Shown here one piece after another: positions 1-9,185 of a stretch of DNA of 22,016 nucleotides; within the stretch, counting starts at the first letter, position 1; each line of letters opens with the position of its first letter. The notes below the pieces were generated by a model. It had not been told where the DNA came from. It saw nothing but the letters and a program-made list of their open reading frames with translations, and made no database searches. Made by a program: the position numbers and the translations under genes. The DNA comes from Dimorphilus gyrociliatus (taxonomy: Eukaryota; Annelida; Polychaeta; Dinophilidae), in assembly GCA_904063045.1 (NCBI GenBank), contig CAJFCJ010000181.1, forward strand, positions 73,712 to 95,727, in the 5' to 3' direction.

Positions 1-673
1 AAACAGGCAACTTATTGACTAATATCTCTATATATTTATGTTTATCTATTTACCTACCTCCCTCTATTAGTTCTATTCTACCTGCTTTTTTACTGCTAAA
101 ACAGCCCCATAGTATAACTTTCGCTTTACCATGTTTAACTTTATTAGTTGTATGACCTGGATCTCCCATTCCTTTTCTTTCTCCACAGATAGTCCTTCCA
201 TCACTATTATATAGATTAAATGACACTTCGTCTTGAAAAATTACATCATCCTAGAAGCTATTAGGTTCATATTACCACCCTTAAAGTAGATGGTACCTCT
301 ATTTAACTTGATAGGTCCTTAATAATGGTACTTTAGTAGGAGAATAAGTAATAGAACATTTAATTTTTAATCAATTACGAGCTGTTTCAGGTGTAGATTT
401 GACCATTCCTGCTTCTACTTTTTTTTACAATAAATACAACAGGTTATTCTATATGATTGTCTTTTATCTTGAGAATCTCTGTAATGTCATCTTTTTTATA
501 GATAATGGGTCGGAAAGAACCTTGTTTTCTTGTAAAACTACCTGTATATTCATATCTTTTAATATAATACTTGCAGTAGACTTAGGTATTTTAAGTTTTT
601 TGCCAATTTCCTTGTTTATCATTCCAAGAGCTACTATTTTAACTTTTTTAATATCAATATATTTACGATACAT
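1..673 (-). pseudogene. Tc1/mariner-family transposase remnant, open at left edge
   Basis: Read on the minus strand. The segment near 673-464 encodes a helix-turn-helix-like N-terminus (KEIGKKLKIPKSTASII), as in Tc1/mariner DNA-binding domains. After several stops and at least one frame change the match resumes near 420-310 (AGMVKSTPETARN). It becomes strong near 250-1, where the first catalytic Asp lies in VIFQDEVSFNLYNSDG, followed by KVKHGKAKVILWGCFS, the classic Tc1 block around the first D of DDE/D. In-frame stops (for example TAG just before the DDVIF segment, where Tc1 proteins usually have Trp, and TAA after EGGR) show that it is dead. The C-terminal half lies outside the window. The 115-codon plus-strand frame at 399-746 is only the antisense of this element. 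Confidence 0.85.
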
Positions 674-1703
674 TGAGGATATTTGTGTCTTAATTTTTAT
701 AAAGATAATAAAGAGAACTGAGCTTTTACTTTTATGCGGAGGGTAAAAATATTTATTAACGAATCAAGTTTTATTTTATGGGATGACCTCGTCTGATTAC
801 TTTATAACATCATTTTTAAAGAAATTTTATCTATACATCATCGTTAAATATAAATAAATAGAGAAGTACAAGCGTTTTTTATATGTTTGAATATATTTTT
901 TGTACATTATACACCTCAAAGCAGTACTTTTATTACTTCTCCTGTTAAATTATTATTATTGAGAAATCACCAGATAACAATTAGGTTTTATCTCTGATTA
1001 AGCTTCTTAAATAGACTATTTTATTTATTAAAGTATTACTTAATCTTTTTAAAGCTATAGAAAGTATACAGTCTGTAAAAAAAAATGAACTGATCTAAAC
1101 TTAAAAAGTAATCAGATTTGTTAGAATATCATTAGTAGAGATGGAAGTAAATAAATATGAGAGATATTGACTTTTAATTTCAATAGAATAATGATTAAAA
1201 AAAGAGAGGTAGTTTAAATTAAAAAGGTCAAATGCTTAATTGCCCGTGAGTAATTCTGAAAGAAAATATATGAGGTATGAAATTTAACAATACAAATAAT
1301 TACCTTGATAAAATGAGTAATAAAAAAGATATAGACCTTTTTTAACATGTTTGTACTGGCCAGTTAAATGAAAAGCTAAATTACGATTATTTTAAAGCAA
1401 AGAATTGGCATAACAAATTATCGGATAGATTTCACAGAGTTAAAATTATACTTAAAATTTAAACAAGTTCAATAAAATTACACATCTTTTACATTTTCTT
1501 TCAAAATTAAAAAACAAATTTTATTAAAAAGGAGTAAATAATTATATTTTTATTATAGGCAAATTAATAAAAAATATTTCAAAAGCATGCTTTTAGGATA
1601 TTTTATACAATATATTAATAATTGAATATTCCAGTCTATTGTAAAAAAAACAATTGCTTAAAAAGGTAAATTTAAAACATATATTTATAACTGTATATAT
1701 AAT
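674..1703. other. Intergenic, no gene seen
   Basis: AT-rich stretch with stops in all frames and no recognisable protein remnant. A 12-mer (AAAGTAATCAGA) occurs near 1104 and inverted near 797; I cannot tell whether it marks the edge of the neighbouring Tc1 element. The last bases before 1704 are the promoter-proximal region of the LRR gene. Confidence 0.5.
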
Positions 1704-1706
1704 CCC
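1704..1706 (+). promoter_or_regulatory. CCC start-proximal signal
   Basis: CCC directly abuts the ATG of the LRR gene. Short C-runs just upstream of the start codon are a described microsporidian gene signal. The same arrangement recurs at three other genes in the window and supports this start. Confidence 0.55.
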
Positions 1707-3803
1707 ATGCTTTTTTCTATAAGTTTTAAAATTTTAATATTATATATTATATTTATTATAACAACAAGTGAAAAGAGTAAAATAGAAAGAGTTGAAGTTA
1801 TTTCCAATCTGGATAGAATTGTTTCTCTACCGAAAATAAAAAGTTTAAGATTAGTTTCATGTAGATTACTATGTAATAGTTCTATAGACTATATAATAAA
1901 AGCTAAAAATTTATTTAAACTCGATTTATCTTATAATTGGCACTTAAGTGGAGACATTCTTGATAAGCTGTTTAATTTAAGTGAATTAGAAGAACTAAAC
2001 TTATCGAATTGTTATTTAAATCAAGAACTGACAAAAGATTTCCATCTTTTACATTTTATTAAAATTCCACATATAACAAAAAGAAAGAATAAAGAGGAAC
2101 AAATAGCATGTTTTGTTGATATTGCCATTGAATTACTTTCGAAAAATGTACCATTACAAGAAAAAAGTTTTATAGATAAACCAATAAAATCAAAAAAGCT
2201 TAAAAAGCTCGATCTAAGCTGGAATCGATACTTAACGGAGGATGATTTAAGCGAAATAGCAAATCTTACTGGACTAGTAGAGCTCAACCTATCATTTGTT
2301 TACCTACTACCAGGTTCTGTAGCCAAACTTCGCATTCTTGAAAATCTTGAAATTTTTCTTTTGGCAGGTTCTAGTGATTTAATAGATGAAGATATTATAG
2401 CTTTATCAGAGTTGAAAAAGCTTAGAAGAATTGATTTATCTCATAGATGTGCTAATCAAAGCTTAGCCTTTTTGAATAAAATGCCCAATCTAAAGCACTT
2501 AAATCTTAAAAAATCTAAAAATTTAAATTTAAAGGATTTATCTGAGCTTATCGGATTAACTTATTTAAACGTTTCTGGATGTGAGGTTGAAAATAACATG
2601 GTTGTTGAACTTATCAGTTTAGTAAACTTAAAAGTACTAAAACTAAGCAACTGTAATTTAAGTATTGGCGATTTTAAAGTCATATCTAAATTTGAAAATC
2701 TGGAGGTTTTAGAGTTACTAGACTCTAATTGTGAGGAAAATTCAGTGAGTAAACTAGAAACATTAATTAATCTTAAAGTATTAAGATTTCGTAGATACAA
2801 TAAACTAAATTCAAATGACTTTGAGGCGATATCTAAACTAGTTAATCTTGAAGAACTTAAATTCTTACTTTGTAATTTACGCCCTGATATAATATATAAA
2901 TTAAATACACTAAAGAAGCTAAAATATTTAATACTAGGGGCTCTTGCTCATTTAAGTATTAATGACTATGATATGATCACAGGCCTCACTTCTTTAGAAT
3001 CACTAATCTTTCGCTTAAGCTATGAAGAATGTGGAAATTTTATTCATAATATCAATAGTTTAACTAAACTAAAAAGTCTTGTAATTACTGTTTACCAAAA
3101 TATAAATTACGGCAATTATAGTCTATCTGTTGTATCCGAGCTAATAAATTTAGAAGAATTGGTTATAACAAGTTCATTTTTAGACCAAGGCTCACTTAGT
3201 AGAATAAGAAATTTAGTTAAACTAAAAAAATTACACCTTAATTGTAAAATTAGAATAAACGAAAAAGATATTTTAGCAATATCAAAATTAGAATCTTTAG
3301 AAGATTTTAAATTTTTGTCTTATTTTCTATCAGGCGGAATACTAAGCAAGTTGAAGAAACCAAATAACATAAAAAAATTGAGTTTTAGAAACAATCAAGA
3401 ATTAAGTGAGCAAGATTTTAAAGCGATAAATAGAATGAAAAACTTAGTAGAATTAGATTTTTCACATTGCGAGCTTAAACCAGGACTGTTTAGTATGATT
3501 GATGTTCTTATGAAACTAAAAATTCTTATAATAGATCATAATAAGCTGTCAGCAGTAGATTTTACCACCATTTCTAAATTAAAGTCTTTAGAGTATGTGC
3601 GTATGTCGTATGATGAAACAGCGAATGGTCTATTTGAAAATCTTTTTAAATTGAAACACCTAAGAATATTAGAACTACATAACCCAGAAAAAAAGATTAT
3701 TAAAGATTGGAATATTATAAATGATTTGACCAATAGAGGAGTTATAATTTCAATTCTGAACGATTTTCTACCACCTTTGGATGGTGGTGTCGTTATATAT
3801 TAA
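1707..3803 (+). CDS. Secreted-type leucine-rich-repeat protein (LRR1), 698 aa
   Basis: One uninterrupted frame. Residues 1 to about 20 form a hydrophobic run (KILILYIIFIITT) followed by charged residues, so a cleavable signal peptide is likely. From about residue 40 to 680 the protein is built of irregular LRRs of roughly 23-25 residues with the pattern LxxLxxLxLSxNxxLxxxD; examples are KLKKLDLSWNRYL and LIGLTYLNVSGC. Repeats of the form AISKLxNLEELxF alternate with KLxxLxxLKxLxL. No transmembrane segment or catalytic domain is visible after the repeats. LRR domains usually serve protein binding. Large families of secreted LRR proteins are known in microsporidia and are suspected to act at the host interface, but function here is inference. 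The ATG was chosen for its adjacent CCC signal and signal peptide. Antisense frames inside it are shadows. Confidence 0.9.
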   Translation: MLFSISFKILILYIIFIITTSEKSKIERVEVISNLDRIVSLPKIKSLRLVSCRLLCNSSIDYIIKAKNLFKLDLSYNWHLSGDILDKLFNLSELEELNLSNCYLNQELTKDFHLLHFIKIPHITKRKNKEEQIACFVDIAIELLSKNVPLQEKSFIDKPIKSKKLKKLDLSWNRYLTEDDLSEIANLTGLVELNLSFVYLLPGSVAKLRILENLEIFLLAGSSDLIDEDIIALSELKKLRRIDLSHRCANQSLAFLNKMPNLKHLNLKKSKNLNLKDLSELIGLTYLNVSGCEVENNMVVELISLVNLKVLKLSNCNLSIGDFKVISKFENLEVLELLDSNCEENSVSKLETLINLKVLRFRRYNKLNSNDFEAISKLVNLEELKFLLCNLRPDIIYKLNTLKKLKYLILGALAHLSINDYDMITGLTSLESLIFRLSYEECGNFIHNINSLTKLKSLVITVYQNINYGNYSLSVVSELINLEELVITSSFLDQGSLSRIRNLVKLKKLHLNCKIRINEKDILAISKLESLEDFKFLSYFLSGGILSKLKKPNNIKKLSFRNNQELSEQDFKAINRMKNLVELDFSHCELKPGLFSMIDVLMKLKILIIDHNKLSAVDFTTISKLKSLEYVRMSYDETANGLFENLFKLKHLRILELHNPEKKIIKDWNIINDLTNRGVIISILNDFLPPLDGGVVIY

Positions 3804-3833
3804 TAATTAAAGAAGTTTATTTTAATGAATGCG

Positions 3834-3839
3834 AATAAA
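3834..3839 (+). terminator. AATAAA polyadenylation signal for LRR1
   Basis: AATAAA lies 30 bases after the stop codon of the LRR1 gene, a typical place for a polyadenylation signal. In DNA this AT-rich the hexamer also occurs by chance. Confidence 0.4.
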
Positions 3840-3850
3840 CACCAACACCA

Positions 3851-4014
3851 GTTTTAGTGTTAAAATAAATAAATTATAATAAATAGCTAATCTAATCACA
3901 ACTTGATATATTTTAGAAAATTCTTATAGTTTTAGTCTTAAAATAAATAAATTATAATAAATAGCTAATCTACTGACAACTTGATATGTTTTAGAAAATT
4001 CTTATAGTTTTAGT
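3851..4014. repeat. 78-bp tandem repeat, two copies plus start of a third
   Basis: Units start at 3851 and 3929, each opening with GTTTTAGT; a third opening of eight bases occurs at 4007. The two full units differ at only a few positions (GTGTT/GTCTT, TAATCAC/TACTGAC, ATATTT/ATGTTT). The array fills most of the space between the converging LRR1 and RING-like genes and encodes nothing visible. Confidence 0.9.
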
Positions 4015-4042
4015 ATAATAAGTATATTTTAACTTTAAACAG

Positions 4043-4048
4043 TTTATT
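4043..4048 (-). terminator. AATAAA polyadenylation signal for the RING-like gene
   Basis: On the minus strand AATAAA is located 13 bases after the stop codon at 4062. Confidence 0.4.
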
Positions 4049-4061
4049 AAGTCTCTTGTTT

Positions 4062-5261
4062 TTATTGTAGTCCTTTTTCTTTTGTAAATATTTTTATCGT
4101 ATCAAGTTCAGGATCGGAAATATTTATGACTTGATTTTTAGTTAAATTAGGTAAAGATAGGAAGTTGGTAGTAAGCACCCCTCTAATTTTATCGATATAA
4201 ACCGATTGGTAATTGTTTTTTATATATTCTTCATAGATATTTAAAACACGTGGTAAACAGTTTAAAAAGAAACTTGTTCGAACATTTTCGGCAAGATTCA
4301 AGGTAATATGATGATCTTTATACATCGAAAAAATTTCATTCTCATCAAATTCTATTTTTATATTCTTTGTTTCATTAGATCCCACATTTTTGGTTAGTTT
4401 TAGCTTTAGTGTTTCTATACTTGGAAAAATAAATAATAACAATTCGTTACAAATTTGTGCTTCTAAATCAGAATGCCTTATAATATAATCTAATACTACA
4501 AAGATGTTGTGATTGGCGTAGTATTTATAGTAACATTCACCACCTTCGGTTACTTTTTCAAAGTTCCAGTTAAACCTTTCAATAAACAAGGAAGGATCGT
4601 TAATTTCTTTTATTCCTTCAATAACATAGGTTGGGTTGTATAAATACTCAATAATAGAATTAGTATCTCCACTTGGAACACTTAATATTCTATAAACACT
4701 AGAATTTAAACTATTACAGCCCAATGGACACTTTACAAAAACGAGATCACTTTTAAAATATAAAGGATTGATGAGAAAAATACACAAATTTAGATGAATA
4801 AGATGGCCACATAACAGTATAATTTTATTTTCATTTATATAAATTTCAGTTTTACATAAAGCACATATTTTATCGTCTTTGAATTTTATGATTTTAGACA
4901 AATTAATTACAGATTCGTTCATTTGTTTTATAAAAAAATAAAATCTAAGTTTTACATAATCATTATATTCTAATTCAGAACGTCTCTCTCTGGATTTTAA
5001 GTCATATTTAAAATTAATTATAATTCTATGAAGTTGTGCTAATACTTCGTCTGAGTTATGAAATAACCAAAAGTCTACTTGTTTTTTGCAATCTTCTAGA
5101 CAATATTGGGTGATATAATGCTTTTGAGCTGTTCTAATAATACTCAAAAGCTCTTTTTCACAAACAGATGCTATTTCTAAACTAGCTTGATGTTTATTGT
5201 ATAAATTTTCTTCTTGATAGGTAAAATTATTAGAAAATATTAATTCGATGAAAATAAACAT
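4062..5261 (-). CDS. RING-finger-like protein, 399 aa
   Basis: Uninterrupted frame. A Cys/His cluster at residues 133-182 resembles a RING domain: C133-x2-C136, C151, H153, H156, C160, then C178-PLG-C182. The order C, C, C, H, H, C, C, C matches RING-H2 proteins, which bind two zinc ions and often act as ubiquitin ligases. Spacing departs from the canon: His156 to Cys160 has three residues between instead of two, and the last pair is C-x3-C instead of C-x2-C. Zinc binding and ligase activity are therefore plausible but not certain. Residues 1-10 are hydrophobic (MFIFIELIFS) but too short to call a signal peptide with confidence. About 200 C-terminal residues show no domain I recognise. On the coding strand the ATG is preceded by ACAACC, a weak version of the C-rich start signal. 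It converges on LRR1. Confidence 0.8.
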   Translation of the reverse strand: MFIFIELIFSNNFTYQEENLYNKHQASLEIASVCEKELLSIIRTAQKHYITQYCLEDCKKQVDFWLFHNSDEVLAQLHRIIINFKYDLKSRERRSELEYNDYVKLRFYFFIKQMNESVINLSKIIKFKDDKICALCKTEIYINENKIILLCGHLIHLNLCIFLINPLYFKSDLVFVKCPLGCNSLNSSVYRILSVPSGDTNSIIEYLYNPTYVIEGIKEINDPSLFIERFNWNFEKVTEGGECYYKYYANHNIFVVLDYIIRHSDLEAQICNELLLFIFPSIETLKLKLTKNVGSNETKNIKIEFDENEIFSMYKDHHITLNLAENVRTSFFLNCLPRVLNIYEEYIKNNYQSVYIDKIRGVLTTNFLSLPNLTKNQVINISDPELDTIKIFTKEKGLQ

Positions 5262-6597
5262 GGTTGTAATATTTTCATGACTTTTATAGCTTTTTATTGA
5301 TAAATAAACAAATAAGGATTTGAAATAACTTGTAAAAAGTATAATATAGGCCTTTTTTGATTTCTTAAAATCCTATTCGCAAAGTGATCTATAGATTTAA
5401 AATCAAATTTATAAAAACAATTTCCATTAGTTGATAATCTAAATCTTTGAATGAGTATATTTTAATCAAATAAGTTAGATTTCTATCAAATAATTAAAAA
5501 GTTGAAGATTTCTTGATGTATTTTAAATCTATATAAATATATCATAGTTTTAAAGTATAGAGGGAAATGAATTAAGATACAAAATTTTGTATTTATACCT
5601 AATAATATGAAAATTTGAACTTTTATTTTATCACAATTAGAAAACTTATATAGGTAAATTCTCAATCCGTAATTTATTCTTCCTAGGTATAATACTGATT
5701 TTTTGGCATGTTATGAAATAAATAAGTATTCTATTCTCTGTATTATAAATATAAATGAAGCATAGCATAGAACATTGAGTTAAAAATATGTAATAGTAAA
5801 TCTATTAATATATAACAATAGATTTTGTTTATGAGGAATAAAATAAATATATGAAACAATCCAAGAAAGAAAGAGAATTTAAATTTATAATAATAATATG
5901 GAAAAGAATATAATAATGACTAATCATAACTTTTCTATAGCTATTTCAATGTTTGTAATCGAATAGAAACTTTAAAATTTAATTTAAAGTTTTTTAACTC
6001 TTGTCTTACCAATTCTATGTGGTAAGTTAATACGCATATTTAGAGATAAGATAAACATAATTTGATATTTTATCTTAAGTTTAAACATAAAAAGACGCTT
6101 TTTAATTATTTATAGACATTAAAAACATTTATTTTATTACAAAAGTGTAAATAATACTATTCGTTTTTTTAACACATCTTTTACTTAGAAACAAGGTCAA
6201 CTAAAAACATATAGGATTTAATTAGTTTTGGTCCTGTAGAAAAAATCACAGTAAAAAACTGTATACTTAAAAAAAGGATTAATCAATGATTTATAAAAGA
6301 TATTAGAGTCAACTTTCTCTGATCTGAGCACTTATTTCAAAGCCTTCTTTTCCAACTTTATAATATTAGTAACTTTTAATGTTCTGCTTAGGTTTTTAGT
6401 ATTTTATTAATTAGATTGTACTAAAAATTCATGTTTCCAAGGTTTTCATGATTCAAATAGTTTTCTTATAGCTACAAAATTGATCGGTTCATGTAAAGAA
6501 TAGTAGGAGGTTGAAACATTTATCAATTGCTTTTATTAGCTTGTTTCAATTAAATATTTGTCATAATCACTGTTTAAGAATATAATAAATATCTAAT
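5262..6597. other. Intergenic, no gene seen
   Basis: About 1.3 kb of AT-rich sequence with frequent stops in every frame. I found no transposase motif, RNA gene or long repeat. It probably contains the promoter of the RING-like gene at its left end and the unrecognised 3' end of the ISXO2-like element at its right end. Confidence 0.5.
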
Positions 6598-7383
6598 TTA
6601 ATCTCTTGAACTTTTCAAACTTTTTAAACCATATAGACTGGAATAAATAAAAGAATTCCAGGTCTTTGCAATTAGCTTGCTTCTTATATGTCTTTTAATC
6701 ACACTCCATAAACATTCTATATTTTGAGTGCGGATTTTAGGATCATTTGGACTGACACAATATCTATCATGATTGACACTATCATGGTCGTATTTACCAC
6801 CCACTGATTTAGAGCACTACTATATGTCCTTCATTTGTCCGTTATTATTTTTCTGCCAGGAAGAATATTTTGTAATATTATATTTTTAATTGTCTGAATT
6901 CTTCTATCTGGGACTTCTACTACAAAAATATTAGTAGTAACGCGCTCTATACCACCCCTGCTCCAGTAACCTGCCTTTATTATACTTTCTTTTAAAAACT
7001 AGACTTTAATTCATCTCAACAAATTTACTTTCTCCATTTTCATTAATTTCACCAATAGACTTAGTAGTTTGTTCTATGTGATATGCTATCTCTTCTAGAA
7101 TTATTTACTTCCTCTTGGTTATAGAAGGTTTAAAAATATTTGAGTCGAAAGCTATCACAGACTTTTGAACTCCATAAATTAGCTTTCTAATGATTTTAAG
7201 TATAATTTTGAATGATAGTTTACAATTAAAGAAAAAGCTTCCATATCTAACAGACTGTTTTGTTTTGTATAGTCTACAAACAAACCTAAATCCATCAATT
7301 AATTTATTTTCTTTGTGTAAAAAGACTGAAACTCTACAACCAGGACAATTATGCTTATTATTTATTAATCGATATCTAGCCAT
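6598..7383 (-). pseudogene. ISXO2/IS1595-like (Merlin) transposase remnant, copy 1
   Basis: The N-terminal part (7383-7105) carries a zinc-ribbon start (NNKHNCPGCRVSV) and the block KQSVRYGSFFFNCKLS, both typical of ISXO2-like transposases. The middle (about 7075-6805) is full of stops but still shows KFVEMN-stop-SLVFKRKYNKGR, matching the family block VEIDES...KRKYNRGR around the first catalytic Asp. Here the Asp is Asn and the next codon (Glu) is TAA. The C-terminal frame (6804-6598) has HDSVNHDRYCVSP and RTQNIECLWSVIKR, matching VNH...FVdP...HTQNIE..WS.lKR. The element is clearly dead. The plus-strand frame at 7190-7426 is its antisense. Confidence 0.85.
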
Positions 7384-7851
7384 AAAATTAAGTAATTCTT
7401 TTTTATCATTTATATTTTCGAGATAATCACCTCGTAGATTTAAAGATATGATTTCAGAAAAAGTGAACCCCCTGATTCAGGTATTATATAATTTGGGTTT
7501 TTTATGAAAACCACTTTATTTAAGGAGGGGTGCTTTTAATTTTCAGAAACCAATTATATTCTTTACATGAATTAATTGATCTTTTCTAGTGTTTTTCTTT
7601 TCGTATTAAAAAGGCGTTTTCTATATAAATTTCGACTTTACTGGTGGATTTCATTCTTTATTCTTCTGCTTTTATATTAAAAGAAAGAACATTCTCATTT
7701 AAGTATGTTAATTTTACTAAATCCTATGATTCATTGATTAAATAATAAAAGCTTTATAAGTCTACAGTTCTCAAATAGAACGTTATTTTATATCTGAAAT
7801 TTTAGGTTTATTCGTTTTAATCAGTACTTAACATAATTTTTTTAACTATAA
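7384..7851. other. Intergenic, no gene seen
   Basis: Contains the probable 5' flank of ISXO2 copy 1, including C- and G-rich patches near 7468 and 7531 that might be remnants of its ends, then the upstream region of the 417-aa gene. No coding remnant recognised. Confidence 0.45.
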
Positions 7852-7856
7852 CCCCC
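7852..7856 (+). promoter_or_regulatory. CCCCC start-proximal signal
   Basis: Five C residues end one base before the ATG at 7858. In this AT-rich setting the run is conspicuous and fixes the start of the downstream gene. Confidence 0.6.
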
Positions 7857-7857
7857 T

Positions 7858-9110
7858 ATGTTCAGTTACTTAATCAATATATTTTCTATGTACTCTGAAC
7901 CCCGAAAATCTACTAAAACTAGTGTAATAGTAAAAAATAGCTCCTTTTCTGACAACCATAACAAAGTAAAGACAAAAGAGCTTTCAACCATTAATAAGTT
8001 AAACAATCGAGAATGTATAATAAAAGAACCATCTGATATTCACGATGAATCGCATATTAATGAACAAATAGTTAATTATTCTGTATCAAATTACTTAGAA
8101 GCCGAACATCTTGAATACAATGAATTAAAATACTCAGGTTCTATTATTAATATAAAAGATACTCCAAATAACATGTATCTCAATTCTATAGAGTCTGTAA
8201 AAATGATTTTTCAAGTTCAACTAATCAGAATAATACACAAGACCCTTGTTTTAGTACTGCTTCGTTTGTACACTTGGAAGCTGAACAGCCTTATTTACTA
8301 GATAAAACTCTTGACCTAAATAACATTGTATTGAGCTCTTCAGATTTAAAATTTCTAAAAGAATATGCTGTTGAACAGCTATCAGTAAATAAAAAAAGTG
8401 ATTTCAACGAATCTGGAAATATTGACCAAAGAAAAATTGAAAGACAAACTAAATCAGAGGAAGAATTCATAAACAAGTACAATAAATTTACTGCAGATAA
8501 AAAACTCAACAAACCAAGGAAAGAAGTAATACAAGAAAAATATAATGAATTTATGCTAAACAGATATGAAAACAGAGTATTAAAAGACAACTTCCTAATT
8601 TATAGAAAAAGTCGCAATATTTTATATATTATAAACTTGATACAAAGTGATAAACAATTCAAACTAAAAACTAGAGTTAAATATACCACAAGGTGTTATA
8701 GAGATAAATATGACAAAAAAAAAGAACCGAATTTTGTATTCCCTTCTATTTATAATTTAGTGAGGTGTAATTTAATCAAAAAAATAAATTATAATTATAG
8801 CACTCAATTAAGAAAGAGTATATCCGAGTTTCCGGTAAATTCTAAAGGAATAAAAAGTGTTATATACAGACTATCAAACAGTATAAAATATTGGGTAGAG
8901 AAAAAATCGAAGGTAAAGAAACTGTACCAATTTTTATGTTATGATACAAAAATTGAAACTTTAGAACATCGTTTTATTAAAAGTTCAGGTTCGTATCGAA
9001 CTTCTAATATAAATACTGAGTATACAATTTTAGCAGTTGATGATATTGGCCTAGAAAATCAAAGAAATATAAAAAAAACAATTATCGAATATTTTATTAA
9101 CCAGACATAA
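7858..9110 (+). CDS. Unrecognised 417-aa protein, needs a -1 frame change at 8199-8203
   Basis: I do not recognise this protein. The first frame runs from the ATG at 7858 to the A5 tract at 8199-8203. The second runs from 8202 to the stop at 9110. Without the shift the first frame ends at 8301 in a hydrophobic tail unlike the rest. With one extra A the reading passes from NSIESVK into NDFSSSTNQNNTQDP, keeping the same Ser/Asn-rich composition. The joined length is an exact multiple of three. The N-terminal third is acidic and Ser/Asn-rich; the C-terminal two thirds is rich in Lys, Asn, Ile and Tyr with a net basic character. NYLEAEHLEYNE (first frame) and VHLEAEQPYLLD (second frame) look like related motifs on either side of the join. 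Residues 1-13 are mildly hydrophobic. It may be a lineage-specific gene, or one that has just begun to decay. Confidence 0.6.
8199..8203 (+). other. A5 tract where the reading frame breaks (417-aa gene)
   Basis: Codons GTA AAA ATG. Adding one A gives GTA AAA AAT GAT and restores the frame used to 9110. Confidence 0.7.
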
Positions 9111-9167
9111 CAAAAATATGTATGATTAAATATTGTACGTATTTTATTATTAGAGGGTTATTTTATA

Positions 9168-9173
9168 AATAAA
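9168..9173 (+). terminator. AATAAA polyadenylation signal for the 417-aa gene
   Basis: AATAAA is 57 bases after the stop at 9110, inside the 75-bp gap before the stop codon of the converging LRR2 gene. Confidence 0.35.
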
Positions 9174-9185
9174 CGACTTTCACTT

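Noticed and set aside
399-746. 115-codon plus-strand frame
   Set aside because: Antisense of the Tc1/mariner remnant, which has clear transposase motifs on the minus strand.
2021-3733. Three minus-strand frames inside the LRR1 gene, and similar frames opposite LRR2, the MULE gene and the 417-aa gene
   Set aside because: Shadows of the real genes; no independent signal.
7190-7426. 78-codon plus-strand frame
   Set aside because: Lies opposite the conserved zinc-ribbon end of ISXO2 copy 1.
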